Shown here in pieces: positions 1 through 6,698 of a stretch of DNA of 16,741 nucleotides. A program made the position numbers and the translations under genes. Location of the stretch: NCBI GenBank assembly GCA_023416175.1, contig JAEZIE010000096.1, positions 1 to 16,741 of the forward strand. Reading direction: 5' to 3'. The stretch comes from Bacillota bacterium. Its GTDB lineage: Bacteria; Bacillota; Clostridia; Christensenellales; CAG-138. The notes below the pieces were generated by a model that saw only the letters and a list, made by a program, of their open reading frames with translations, was not told where the DNA came from and made no database searches. Every line of letters begins with the position of its first letter. Position 1 is the stretch's first letter.

Positions 1-483
1 TCGGTATTGTGTATCCTGCTGCTGCCCTCCGTGGCGCCATTAATCGGCATGCTGATGCTCGGAAACCTGTTTAAAGAATCCGGCGTGGTGGAGCGTCTTT
101 CGAACACCGTGCAGAACGCGCTCATCACCATCGTGACCATATTCCTGGGCCTTACCGTGGGCGCCACCGCCCGGGCGCAAACATTTTTACAGCCGGAGAC
201 GCTGGGTATCATTGCGCTTGGTTTGACGGCGTTCATATTCAGCACGATAGGCGGGCTTCTTTTGGGCAAGCTGATGTGCTGGCTGACCAAGGGGAAGATC
301 AATCCCCTGATCGGTTCCGCGGGCGTGTCTGCCGTGCCGATGGCGGCGCGCGTTTCCCAGATCGAAGGGCAAAGGGCGAATCCGCTCAGCTACCTGCTGA
401 TGCACGCCATGGGCCCGAATGTGGCGGGCGTCATCGGTTCCGCCGTCGCCGCAGGTATCCTGCTCGCGCTGTTTGGGAAGTAA
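1..483 (+). CDS. Na+-translocating decarboxylase beta subunit, C-terminal part (5' end outside window)
   Basis: This membrane subunit couples decarboxylation of biotin-bound carboxylate to Na+ export in oxaloacetate, glutaconyl-CoA or methylmalonyl-CoA decarboxylases. The frame is open to base 1, so about 160 C-terminal residues of a protein usually near 370-430 residues are visible. Seen: several hydrophobic helices, the motif SAVPMAARV near base 325-351, and the ending LLMHAMGPNVAGVIGSAVAA, both typical of the family. An Asn, Gly, Ser, Arg set beginning at base 301 has the same spacing (0, +4, +9, +16) as Klebsiella OadB N373, G377, S382 and R389, which are linked to Na+ binding, so the pump site looks intact. 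The upstream half, with the DGPT motif, lies outside the window, and which decarboxylase it serves cannot be told. A terminator follows directly. Confidence 0.93.
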   Translation, partial: SVLCILLLPSVAPLIGMLMLGNLFKESGVVERLSNTVQNALITIVTIFLGLTVGATARAQTFLQPETLGIIALGLTAFIFSTIGGLLLGKLMCWLTKGKINPLIGSAGVSAVPMAARVSQIEGQRANPLSYLLMHAMGPNVAGVIGSAVAAGILLALFGK

Positions 484-493
484 ATTTCAATTG

Positions 494-532
494 AAAAGGC
501 CGCTGAGTCTTTGAGACATCAGCGGCCTTTTT
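494..532. terminator. Intrinsic terminator between convergent genes
   Basis: A 13-bp perfect stem (494-506 with 519-531) is extended by an inner GTCT/AGAC pairing (507-510 with 514-517) and followed by a T run at 528-532. It lies 10 bases after the decarboxylase stop. On the minus strand the stem is followed by TTTT and an AT-rich stretch, so it may also end the regulator transcript arriving from 634. Confidence 0.88.
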
Positions 533-633
533 CGTGTCAATTCTTGCTCGAGGGTTTCAAGGTATCGGCGCTTTTAGCACAGACAATTGTTCTTTCTACA
601 CCTAGGGTGCATACAACATATGTGCATGATTTT

Positions 634-1818
634 TTATACCGCCGGACGGCGTTTTTGCTGCTTTTGCGGCTCAGTCTGCGTTCCTGTCTGAAGTTCGGGA
701 AATTTGAGCATGTACAAAAGAATTTGCAGCGCCACCGCATCACGGAAGCGGCGCGGATCCAGCCCATAGAGATCGCGCGTTTTGTTCAGGCGGAATATGA
801 GCGTGTTGCGGTGGATGTGCAGCGCCGCCGCTGTTTCATTGATGCGTTTATCCTGTTCAAAGTAGGCTTGCAGCGTATCGAATAACACAGGGTCGAGTTT
901 CCGGCCGTTTAAAAAGCTATCCATAAAGGCTTGCTTGTTGGGGTCTGGCACGCCGTCGAGCAGGCGGAAAATCTGATGTTCGTAGTAATAGATGATTTTC
1001 TTTTCCCCTGCCAGGCGCTCTACAATGCGCACACTCTGTGCAGCGTCAAAAAAACTCGTGCGGTATCCTGTCAATTCGCGGCAGGGCTTGCCTACGCCGA
1101 TGTAGCAGGTCTGCCCGCGGGCGTTGAGCCTTGCAATGACGTTTTCACACATCGGCTCAATCGCAGCAACATCCTCTTTGCTTTTTGCACGCACCGCAAA
1201 CACGTATTGCCCCTGCCCAACGTAGGCGTAAAAGTGGGTTTTCAGATGGGTGTAGATGATGGAATGGATGAACTGCTCATTCATGGAGAATTCGTTGTAA
1301 ATGACCGGAGAGGTGCGGATTACCACAATGCTGCATGTCTTTCCGGTATCGATATTCAAAAATCGGGCCTGGTCGTTGAGATTCTCAAAATCCTCAACCT
1401 TTTCGGCGATGAGGTTGCTCACCCAGTTATCCAGCAGTTTGCGTTTGTTGTTGCTCTGCTGCGCAAGCTGTGCCTGCTCCATCAGGGAGATTACGGCTAC
1501 CTTGATGACGGAGGCGATGGGCATAAGCACGTCCGGTTCTCCCGTAAGGCCGATTGCGCCGACTACCTTGCCATAGAACTCCAGCGGTACGGTAATGCCT
1601 TCGCGGGTGCCGACCAACCTTGGTGTCTGCTCCGGATAGACCAAAAGGTTTTTGTGCGTACCCATGGCTTCTATCGCACCTTGGTGGAATGTGCCGATGC
1701 GCGCGGCGTCCGAGCTTGCGACAATCATCCCGTCGTGATCGATTACATTGACGGGCGAGTCCATCACCTGCTCGAGCTTATCAACAATCGGTTGCGCCAG
1801 ATCTTTGGTAATGACCAT
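634..1818 (-). CDS. CdaR/PucR-family transcriptional regulator (sugar-diacid type)
   Basis: Probable one-component DNA-binding regulator of the divergent catabolic operon, 394 residues. The N-terminal region (about residues 1-130, opening ITKDLAQPIVDKLEQVMDSP and containing NVIDHDGMIVASSD) matches the diacid-recognition domain of E. coli CdaR. A middle region of roughly 150-300 fits the GGDEF-like module of the family. The C-terminal PucR-type helix-turn-helix is at about 325-375 (RINETAAALHIHRNTLIFRL). ATG 1818 was chosen because GAGGTGAA sits at a good distance (1823-1830). Using the upstream ATG at 1908 would add 30 residues unlike the family and has no ribosome site. Family members sense small carboxylic acids, so an acidic pathway intermediate is a reasonable ligand (inference). 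Its own promoter overlaps TTGTAC half-sites, which suggests autoregulation. Confidence 0.9.
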   Translation of the reverse strand: MVITKDLAQPIVDKLEQVMDSPVNVIDHDGMIVASSDAARIGTFHQGAIEAMGTHKNLLVYPEQTPRLVGTREGITVPLEFYGKVVGAIGLTGEPDVLMPIASVIKVAVISLMEQAQLAQQSNNKRKLLDNWVSNLIAEKVEDFENLNDQARFLNIDTGKTCSIVVIRTSPVIYNEFSMNEQFIHSIIYTHLKTHFYAYVGQGQYVFAVRAKSKEDVAAIEPMCENVIARLNARGQTCYIGVGKPCRELTGYRTSFFDAAQSVRIVERLAGEKKIIYYYEHQIFRLLDGVPDPNKQAFMDSFLNGRKLDPVLFDTLQAYFEQDKRINETAAALHIHRNTLIFRLNKTRDLYGLDPRRFRDAVALQILLYMLKFPELQTGTQTEPQKQQKRRPAV

Positions 1819-1923
1819 AATATTCACCTCAGCACATGTATAGCGGACTGTGAAAACGAGGCTGATGTATGGGTTGCAATGGCATAGGCTGGATCGATGC
1901 ATTCTCAAGATTCAGTAGAAAGA

Positions 1924-1991
1924 ATTGTACTTTTATTATATTGTGCATCGGTACAAAAATCAACCGTGCTAGAACCTAATTATTGTACTTT
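1924..1991. repeat. TTGTAC half-site repeats, candidate operator
   Basis: ATTGTACTTT occurs twice in direct orientation (1924-1933 and 1982-1991, 58 bases apart), with an inverted copy of the core, GTACAA, at 1951-1956. The first and inverted copies form an imperfect dyad across the regulator promoter. The last copy lies just upstream of the likely -35 of the plus-strand operon. The placement fits binding by the CdaR-like protein, but the binding itself is inference. Confidence 0.45.
1935..1963 (-). promoter_or_regulatory. Sigma-70-type promoter of the CdaR-like regulator
   Basis: Read on the minus strand: -35 TTGATT (1958-1963), a 17-base spacer, and consensus -10 TATAAT (1935-1940). Transcription would begin near 1928, leaving a leader of about 110 bases before ATG 1818. 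A GTACAA half-site falls inside the spacer and TTGTAC falls at the predicted start, positions suited to repression. Confidence 0.65.
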
Positions 1992-1997
1992 GCGACA

Positions 1998-2027
1998 TTG
2001 TTTGTAAACAAAATGGTTCTATATAAT
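1998..2027 (+). promoter_or_regulatory. Probable promoter of the catabolic operon
   Basis: A perfect -10 TATAAT (2022-2027) lies about 45 bases before the first gene. The best -35 candidate is TTGTTT (1998-2003, 18-base spacer), a weak match that would fit an activator-dependent promoter. The inverted repeat TTTGT-AA-ACAAA (2001-2012) lies between the two elements. Confidence 0.55.
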
Positions 2028-2071
2028 GGACATATCGAAAACCATAAAGAATATCAGAGAGGATGAGATTT

Positions 2072-2752
2072 ATGGCAATCATTGATAAACAGGAGCAGCA
2101 GCTGCGTCCAGCGGAAACACTCATGGCCCCCTATCCATCGAAGTACATTACATTGGCAAGCGGCGAAAAAATGGTGGTGCGCCAGCTTTCACGGGAAGAA
2201 TGCCCTATCGTGCTTGAAACCGTCAAGCCGTTGATGAGCGTGGAGCGTGATTTCTACGATATCGTGGCCTCCCGCATCTATTCCGAAGTCTTAGGCTATA
2301 TGCGTTACCGCGTCAAGGACGAATACGTGTTCCTGGGCACCATCAAGGGGGAAATCGCTGGTGTAGTAAACGGACGTATGCTTACTGATAAGGTGGGCAT
2401 GAGCTACCACACCATTACGATCCGGCAGGGCTTGCGCATCGGCGCGCAGCTGTTTGCCGCCAAGATGGAATATCATTTTGATTATCTCAACCAGGATGAA
2501 GTTTGGATCGTTGCCGAATCCCCCAACGGCTTCAAACGCTGGATGATCGAATATGAATTAATCTCCCGCCCTGAAATTTGGCACGAGCTGGGCGGCGTCC
2601 CCACATATGTCCTTACCCGGGAGCTCTGGGAAAAACACAAGGCCGCAAAGTGCACTGGCCGTCGACCCGTACCGGAAGAGCTGATGGAAGCGGCAAAGAA
2701 CCCCATCCTGCCGCAGACCTATCCGCAGATTCCCGGCTTCAAAAGGGGGTAG
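2072..2752 (+). CDS. Unknown protein with GNAT-like features, first gene of the operon
   Basis: 226 residues; I do not recognise a named family. Seen: a central stretch resembling a GNAT acyltransferase fold, with a strand-rich segment (VFLGTIKGEIAGVVNGRM), then GLRIGAQLFAAKM in the place of the acyl-CoA pyrophosphate loop and helix, then AESPNGFKRWMIEYELISR, which resembles the 'N-x-xx-Y-EKxGF' end of GNATs. The loop lacks the usual Q/RxxGxG/A form, so CoA binding is uncertain. The C-terminus (GRRPVPEELMEAAKNPILPQ) is Pro-rich. ATG 2072 is preferred over ATG 2063 because the Shine-Dalgarno AGAGAGG (2056-2062) abuts 2063 and is 9 bases from 2072. The next gene starts 4 bases after its stop, so it belongs to the thiolase operon. 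It may acylate a pathway intermediate or be a structural relative without activity. Confidence 0.8.
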   Translation: MAIIDKQEQQLRPAETLMAPYPSKYITLASGEKMVVRQLSREECPIVLETVKPLMSVERDFYDIVASRIYSEVLGYMRYRVKDEYVFLGTIKGEIAGVVNGRMLTDKVGMSYHTITIRQGLRIGAQLFAAKMEYHFDYLNQDEVWIVAESPNGFKRWMIEYELISRPEIWHELGGVPTYVLTRELWEKHKAAKCTGRRPVPEELMEAAKNPILPQTYPQIPGFKRG

Positions 2753-2756
2753 GGGC

Positions 2757-3953
2757 ATGAGATCGGTCGGCATTGTCGGTGTGGGGCACACCAAATTTGG
2801 CAAACACAACGGCTCATTTTTGGATCTTGCCGCTATGGCGGGCAAGCAGGCGCTCGACGACGCGGGTATACGCCCGGTGAACGGCCACGGGATCGATCAG
2901 CTCTTTTTAGCCTCCATGGGCGCTGGCACGCTTAACCACATCAGCGGCGCGGCCTCCGCGCTTGTAGATACCTTGAATCTTCGTCCCGCGATGGCGGAGA
3001 CGGTGGAGAATGGCCCAGCCTCCGGCGCTTCCGCCATCAAACTCGCGTATATGGCTATTGCAAGCGGCATGTGCGATACCGCACTTGTCATCGGCGCTGA
3101 GCAGATGCGCGTGGGCAGCGGCTGGGAGGGCACGGATTTCGTGGCCACCATGAGCCATCCGGAAGCGGAATATCCCTATGGCCTCACGCTCCCTTCGTTC
3201 GCGGGAATGTTCACAAGGCTGTATATGGATAAATACGGCGTCACGGAAAAGGATCTTTCCATTATCAGCGTCAAGAACCATGAAAATGCCATGCACAATC
3301 CTGTTGCCCATATCCATTTGGTTCCCGACCTGTACGCGATTACGGAGGACGAAGACGCTCACGTAATCAACCCCTATGTCGCCGAGCCGCTGCGGGTCTA
3401 CCATACCTGCCCGGTATCGGACGGTGCAGCTGCGGTGCTGTTGACCGCAATGGATACCGGCCGCACGTTCAACAAAGCGCCTGTGCGCATCGCCGGGATT
3501 GGGCAGGCGACGGATACGCACGTGGTGGCGGAGCGGGAGGTACCAACCGATCTCTTTGCCGTACGGGAAGCGGCCAGGCGCGCATACGCAATGGCGGGCA
3601 TGGGCCCCAAGGATATCGATGTCGCGGAACTGCACGACGCGTTCCAGATTTTAGAGGTCGCAGAAAGCGAGGAAGTCGGATTCTTTGAAAAGGGAACCGG
3701 CCACCTGGCAGCCCGCGAAGGAAAAACAAGGGTCGGCGGGGAAATCCCCATCAATACCTCGGGCGGCCTAAAGGCCAAGGGCCATCCGCTGGGGGCCACG
3801 GGCGTCTCCCAGGTGGTGGAGATTGTGCGTCAGCTTAGAGCGGAGGCGGACGGCCGTCAGGTGGAAGGGGCAAAAAGTGGCCTGACCGTTAACTTCGGCG
3901 GCTTTGGCAACAATGTGGTCGCCGTGATTCTCACGACTGAGGAGGTGTCGTAA
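2757..3953 (+). CDS. Thiolase-fold protein (SCP2/archaeal thiolase type) lacking the usual nucleophilic Cys
   Basis: 398 residues, full length for the SCP2-type thiolases that pair with DUF35 proteins. Seen: N-terminal strand and turn GIVGVGHTKFG; the nucleophile region reads VENGPASGASA (about 83-93), placing Pro87 where family members normally have Cys (ExACASG); His293 in ELHDAFQ; and His343 in GGLKAKGHPLGATG, both conserved catalytic-region motifs. Start: AGGGGG at 2744-2749, 7 bases before the ATG. Its partner DUF35 gene begins one base after its stop, the usual arrangement for a thiolase/OB-fold complex. Without the Cys, ordinary Claisen condensation or thiolysis through a covalent acyl-enzyme looks unlikely. 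Aldolase or retro-aldol activity on an acyl-CoA, as in steroid side-chain thiolase-like aldolases, or a scaffold role, are alternatives (inference). Confidence 0.88.
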   Translation: MRSVGIVGVGHTKFGKHNGSFLDLAAMAGKQALDDAGIRPVNGHGIDQLFLASMGAGTLNHISGAASALVDTLNLRPAMAETVENGPASGASAIKLAYMAIASGMCDTALVIGAEQMRVGSGWEGTDFVATMSHPEAEYPYGLTLPSFAGMFTRLYMDKYGVTEKDLSIISVKNHENAMHNPVAHIHLVPDLYAITEDEDAHVINPYVAEPLRVYHTCPVSDGAAAVLLTAMDTGRTFNKAPVRIAGIGQATDTHVVAEREVPTDLFAVREAARRAYAMAGMGPKDIDVAELHDAFQILEVAESEEVGFFEKGTGHLAAREGKTRVGGEIPINTSGGLKAKGHPLGATGVSQVVEIVRQLRAEADGRQVEGAKSGLTVNFGGFGNNVVAVILTTEEVS

Positions 3954-3954
3954 T

Positions 3955-4287
3955 ATGGAGTTGTACTCTTACGAATGCGCCCAGTGCGGGGAATTGCACC
4001 ATCCCAAGCATTTTGTTTGCCGCAAATGCGGCGGGACAGAATGGATCACACATCCATTGGGCGGTGAGGCAACCGTGCTGACCTGGACCAAGGTTTATAA
4101 CCTGCCCGAAGGATATATGAAACCGTATCTTTGCTTCTGCATTGCCCAGTTTGACAATGGCCTTGCGGTCAGCGGACAGATCAATATGGATCAGCCCCAG
4201 ACCGGATTGCGCGTGCGCGCGAGGGTGGACGTTGTGAAGGAAGCTGTGGGCAAGGACCATTACGGGTTTATATTCGAACCCGTGTAA
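3955..4287 (+). CDS. DUF35 Zn-ribbon/OB-fold protein, thiolase partner
   Basis: 110 residues, within the usual 100-150 range. The N-terminal rubredoxin-like zinc ribbon has C8-x2-C11 and C22-x2-C25. The rest (about 35-110) is an OB-fold with GEATVLTWTKVYNLPEGY and a Phe/Val-rich beta core. DUF35 proteins bind beside a thiolase-fold subunit, carry acyl-CoA or contribute to the active site, and are often needed for solubility or activity of the thiolase. Strong GGAGGT at 3941-3946 lies within the end of the thiolase gene, and the start ATG is one base after the thiolase TAA, so the two are translationally coupled. The adjacency points to one heteromeric enzyme. Confidence 0.92.
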   Translation: MELYSYECAQCGELHHPKHFVCRKCGGTEWITHPLGGEATVLTWTKVYNLPEGYMKPYLCFCIAQFDNGLAVSGQINMDQPQTGLRVRARVDVVKEAVGKDHYGFIFEPV

Positions 4288-4306
4288 GCCAAGCGTTGGA
4301 GATACT

Positions 4307-5125
4307 ATGGCAGATTGCCGGGCCATCCAAACAGGCGAGGGATTTTTGATGTACTGCGCCGGGAACTCCTCCGGCGCAGTACATAGCGTGTTTAAGCGCG
4401 CCGTCAACCTGAGGATGCAGGATGCGCTCATATGTATCGCTACGCCCGAGTTCGGCGGCGCATACCATTGCCTCAATGTTGCGGAACAGGACATTTCGTT
4501 TTTTACCCCGGGCCAGCCGGTGCACTGCTCTTTGGAGGGTCTAACGGCCGGCGGCATATTCATTTCTCTTGAGAACATTCCCTTATACCGGCCCCCGCTG
4601 CCACCTTTCATGCGGGGAACGGTAAGCGGGCCGATGACAGTACGGTTTAAACAGATCATGGACCGCAAAGCGTCCCATGCGGGCATCCACACCGGCAGGG
4701 AGCCGGAGCTTCTAACCTTGCTTCATACAAAAGAAAGCGCCGCCGTTGCGGCAACGCGCCTCATTGGACTTGGCCCTGGACTTACCCCTGCGGGAGATGA
4801 TCTGCTGCTGGGGTATTTGGCGATTTACGCGCACATGGGCGGCGATTCGTTGCTGCTCGAAGCGCTTCGCGCGGCGATCTTAAATAACCTCTCCCGCACC
4901 GGTGAAATCAGCGCGCAGATGTTAAAGGACGCCGTATTCGGGCACTACCCGGACCGGGCTGCCGCAGTCGTGGCGGCGCTGTGTAAAGGGGAACTTGAGA
5001 GCCTTACCGTGCTTCTGCCTCGCCTGATGGAAACGGGGGCGAGTAGCGGCAGCGATATGGCGGCAGGCATGTACTTTGCGCTTCGCGCGTGCGATGCAGC
5101 GGCACAAACATCCGCCGCTGTCTGA
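4307..5125 (+). CDS. DUF2877 family protein, AllH/YlbF-like oxamate carbamoyltransferase subunit
   Basis: 272 residues, normal for DUF2877. Seen: the family's conserved glycine-rich core LIGLGPGLTPAGDDLLLGYL (about 156-175), then TGEISAQMLKDAVFG, and ETGASSGSDMAAGMYFAL near the C-terminus. E. coli YlbF (AllH) acts with FdrA (AllF) and YlbE (AllG) as the oxamate carbamoyltransferase that makes carbamoyl phosphate and oxamate from oxalurate. Here all three homologues are adjacent, in the order H-F-G. GGAG lies at 4298-4301, 5 bases before the ATG. The gene begins 19 bases after DUF35, which ties the carbamoyl module to the thiolase module in one operon. The substrate in this organism is not known. 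Confidence 0.9.
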   Translation: MADCRAIQTGEGFLMYCAGNSSGAVHSVFKRAVNLRMQDALICIATPEFGGAYHCLNVAEQDISFFTPGQPVHCSLEGLTAGGIFISLENIPLYRPPLPPFMRGTVSGPMTVRFKQIMDRKASHAGIHTGREPELLTLLHTKESAAVAATRLIGLGPGLTPAGDDLLLGYLAIYAHMGGDSLLLEALRAAILNNLSRTGEISAQMLKDAVFGHYPDRAAAVVAALCKGELESLTVLLPRLMETGASSGSDMAAGMYFALRACDAAAQTSAAV

Positions 5126-5150
5126 TCAAATTTCATAGGAGGGAATGCAG

Positions 5151-6698
5151 TTGCAACGTACAACGCTTATTCGGCACAATTTGTATTCGGATTCCGTGAG
5201 CCTTATGCGCATCAGCAACCAGGCTGCCGGACTTCCGGGCGTTGCGGATGTGCTTGTGGGCATGGCAACGGAACTCAACAAAGAACTGCTCGAAAATATG
5301 GACTGCATGACGCAGGAGGCAGGCAATGCCGGGCCAAATGACCTTATCATTGGCATCGTTGCCCAAACGGAGGAAGCGCTGGCTGCGGCTATAGAGGAAG
5401 TCAACGCGCTGCTGCAAAACAAAAAACGTTCTGTCGGGCAGGCAAATCAGAACGCAACGTATCAAACCATCGACGATGCGGTGGAGCAGGGGGAAGGATA
5501 TAACCTTGCCGTCATTTCCGTACCCGGCGCATATGCCGCGCGAGAATGCCGCATTGCGCTCCAGCATGGTCTCCACGTGTTCCTGTTCAGCGACAATGTC
5601 TCGGTGGAGGATGAGATCCGCCTCAAGCAGCTTGCAAACGAGCGCGGACTGTTCATGATGGGACCGGATTGCGGCACCGCCATACTCAACGACGTACCGC
5701 TGGGCTTTGCGAATGTGGTGCGCAAGGGAAATATCGGCATCGCCGCCGCGTCCGGAACGGGGCTGCAGCATGTGACCACGCTAATCCACCACATGGGTGC
5801 CGGCATCACGCAGGCGATCGGCACCGGCGGGCGCGACCTTTCCGCAAAAGTGGGGGCCAGGACGATGCTCTTTGCGCTCGACGCACTTGCGGAGGATGAA
5901 GAAACCAAGGTCGTCATGATCCTGTCCAAACCACCGGCGCCCGAAGTTGCGCAGGCGGTGCTGGAAAGAGCAAAAAGCATACAAAAACCAGTGGTTCTGT
6001 GCTTGTTCGGAAGGGAAATGGCGGGGGACCTTGGCGGCATTGCGCTTTGCTCTGATATGGAGCAGGCGGCGATGAAGGCGGCAGAATTGGCGCTGGGGCA
6101 TCCTGTGGAGTTGCACGATGCGTACTTTGATCTCGCTCCGGTCCAACAATTCCAAAACCGGCGCAGGCCGGAGCAGCGGTATGTGCGCGGCATATTCGGC
6201 GGCGGCACAGTCTGCGATGAGGCCATGGTGACATTCCGCTCCATTGGCATCCCCATCCGTTCCAACATTCCGCTCTCAAAGGAAGAGGGGCTTATTGACA
6301 TCCACCGCAGCGAGGGCAATACGTTCCTGGACATGGGAGACGATTATTTTACCAAGGGCAAGCCCCATCCCATGATTGACCCTGCCCTGCGCAACAAGCG
6401 CGTCGTCGCGGATGCGCTGTTGCCGGATACCGCCGTAATGCTGCTGGACGTGGAGCTGGGCTACGGTTCCCATCCCGATCCTGCGGGCATTGCGGTACAG
6501 GCGATGCGGGAGGCAAAAGAAAAGCTTCAGGATCGGGAGGTCTTGTGGATCGCTTCCGTCATCGCAACCCCGGGGGACCCGCAGGGGTATGAACAGCAGA
6601 TGAAGACGCTTTTGGACGCAGGCTTTGTGGTGACGCTAAGCAATGTGCGCGCTGCAAGACTGGCTGCATCCGTCGTGCAGGAAGGGGGCTCGTTATGA
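5151..6698 (+). CDS. fdrA: FdrA family protein, AllF-like carbamoyltransferase subunit (TTG start)
   Basis: 515 residues, close to E. coli FdrA (about 555). The architecture resembles the succinyl-CoA synthetase alpha subunit, hence the old name 'acyl-CoA synthetase FdrA'. Seen: an N-terminal region with RHNLYSDSVSLMRIS; GPDCGTAI near residue 173; and a Rossmann-like glycine segment, GIAAASGTGLQHVT then IGTGGRDLS, about 193-235. The C-terminal half has IPLSKEEGLIDIHRSEG and LLDVELGYGSHPDPAG. It forms the oxamate carbamoyltransferase with the DUF1116 and DUF2877 subunits. The TTG at 5151 is preferred as start: AGGAGGG (5137-5143) is 7 bases upstream, whereas the ATG at 5145 lies one base from that site and is too close. 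The stop overlaps the next gene in ATGA, which is translational coupling. Confidence 0.9.
   Translation: MQRTTLIRHNLYSDSVSLMRISNQAAGLPGVADVLVGMATELNKELLENMDCMTQEAGNAGPNDLIIGIVAQTEEALAAAIEEVNALLQNKKRSVGQANQNATYQTIDDAVEQGEGYNLAVISVPGAYAARECRIALQHGLHVFLFSDNVSVEDEIRLKQLANERGLFMMGPDCGTAILNDVPLGFANVVRKGNIGIAAASGTGLQHVTTLIHHMGAGITQAIGTGGRDLSAKVGARTMLFALDALAEDEETKVVMILSKPPAPEVAQAVLERAKSIQKPVVLCLFGREMAGDLGGIALCSDMEQAAMKAAELALGHPVELHDAYFDLAPVQQFQNRRRPEQRYVRGIFGGGTVCDEAMVTFRSIGIPIRSNIPLSKEEGLIDIHRSEGNTFLDMGDDYFTKGKPHPMIDPALRNKRVVADALLPDTAVMLLDVELGYGSHPDPAGIAVQAMREAKEKLQDREVLWIASVIATPGDPQGYEQQMKTLLDAGFVVTLSNVRAARLAASVVQEGGSL

Noticed and set aside
607..625. Imperfect inverted repeat after the regulator gene (GTGCATA/TATGTGC)
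   Set aside because: It relies on wobble pairs and lacks a T run; the strong hairpin at 494-532 is the better terminator for both genes.
931..1887. Long 318-residue plus-strand frame opposite the regulator gene
   Set aside because: It is a shadow of the CdaR-like gene, whose domains, ribosome site and promoter are clear; the plus-strand translation shows no family motifs.
3931..4692. 253-residue minus-strand frame opposite DUF35 and DUF2877
   Set aside because: It overlaps two genes with clear motifs and has no recognisable domain.
5462..6334. 290-residue minus-strand frame opposite fdrA
   Set aside because: Ser/Pro/Arg-rich composition with no motifs or ribosome site, antisense to a well-supported gene; typical of high-G+C shadow frames.
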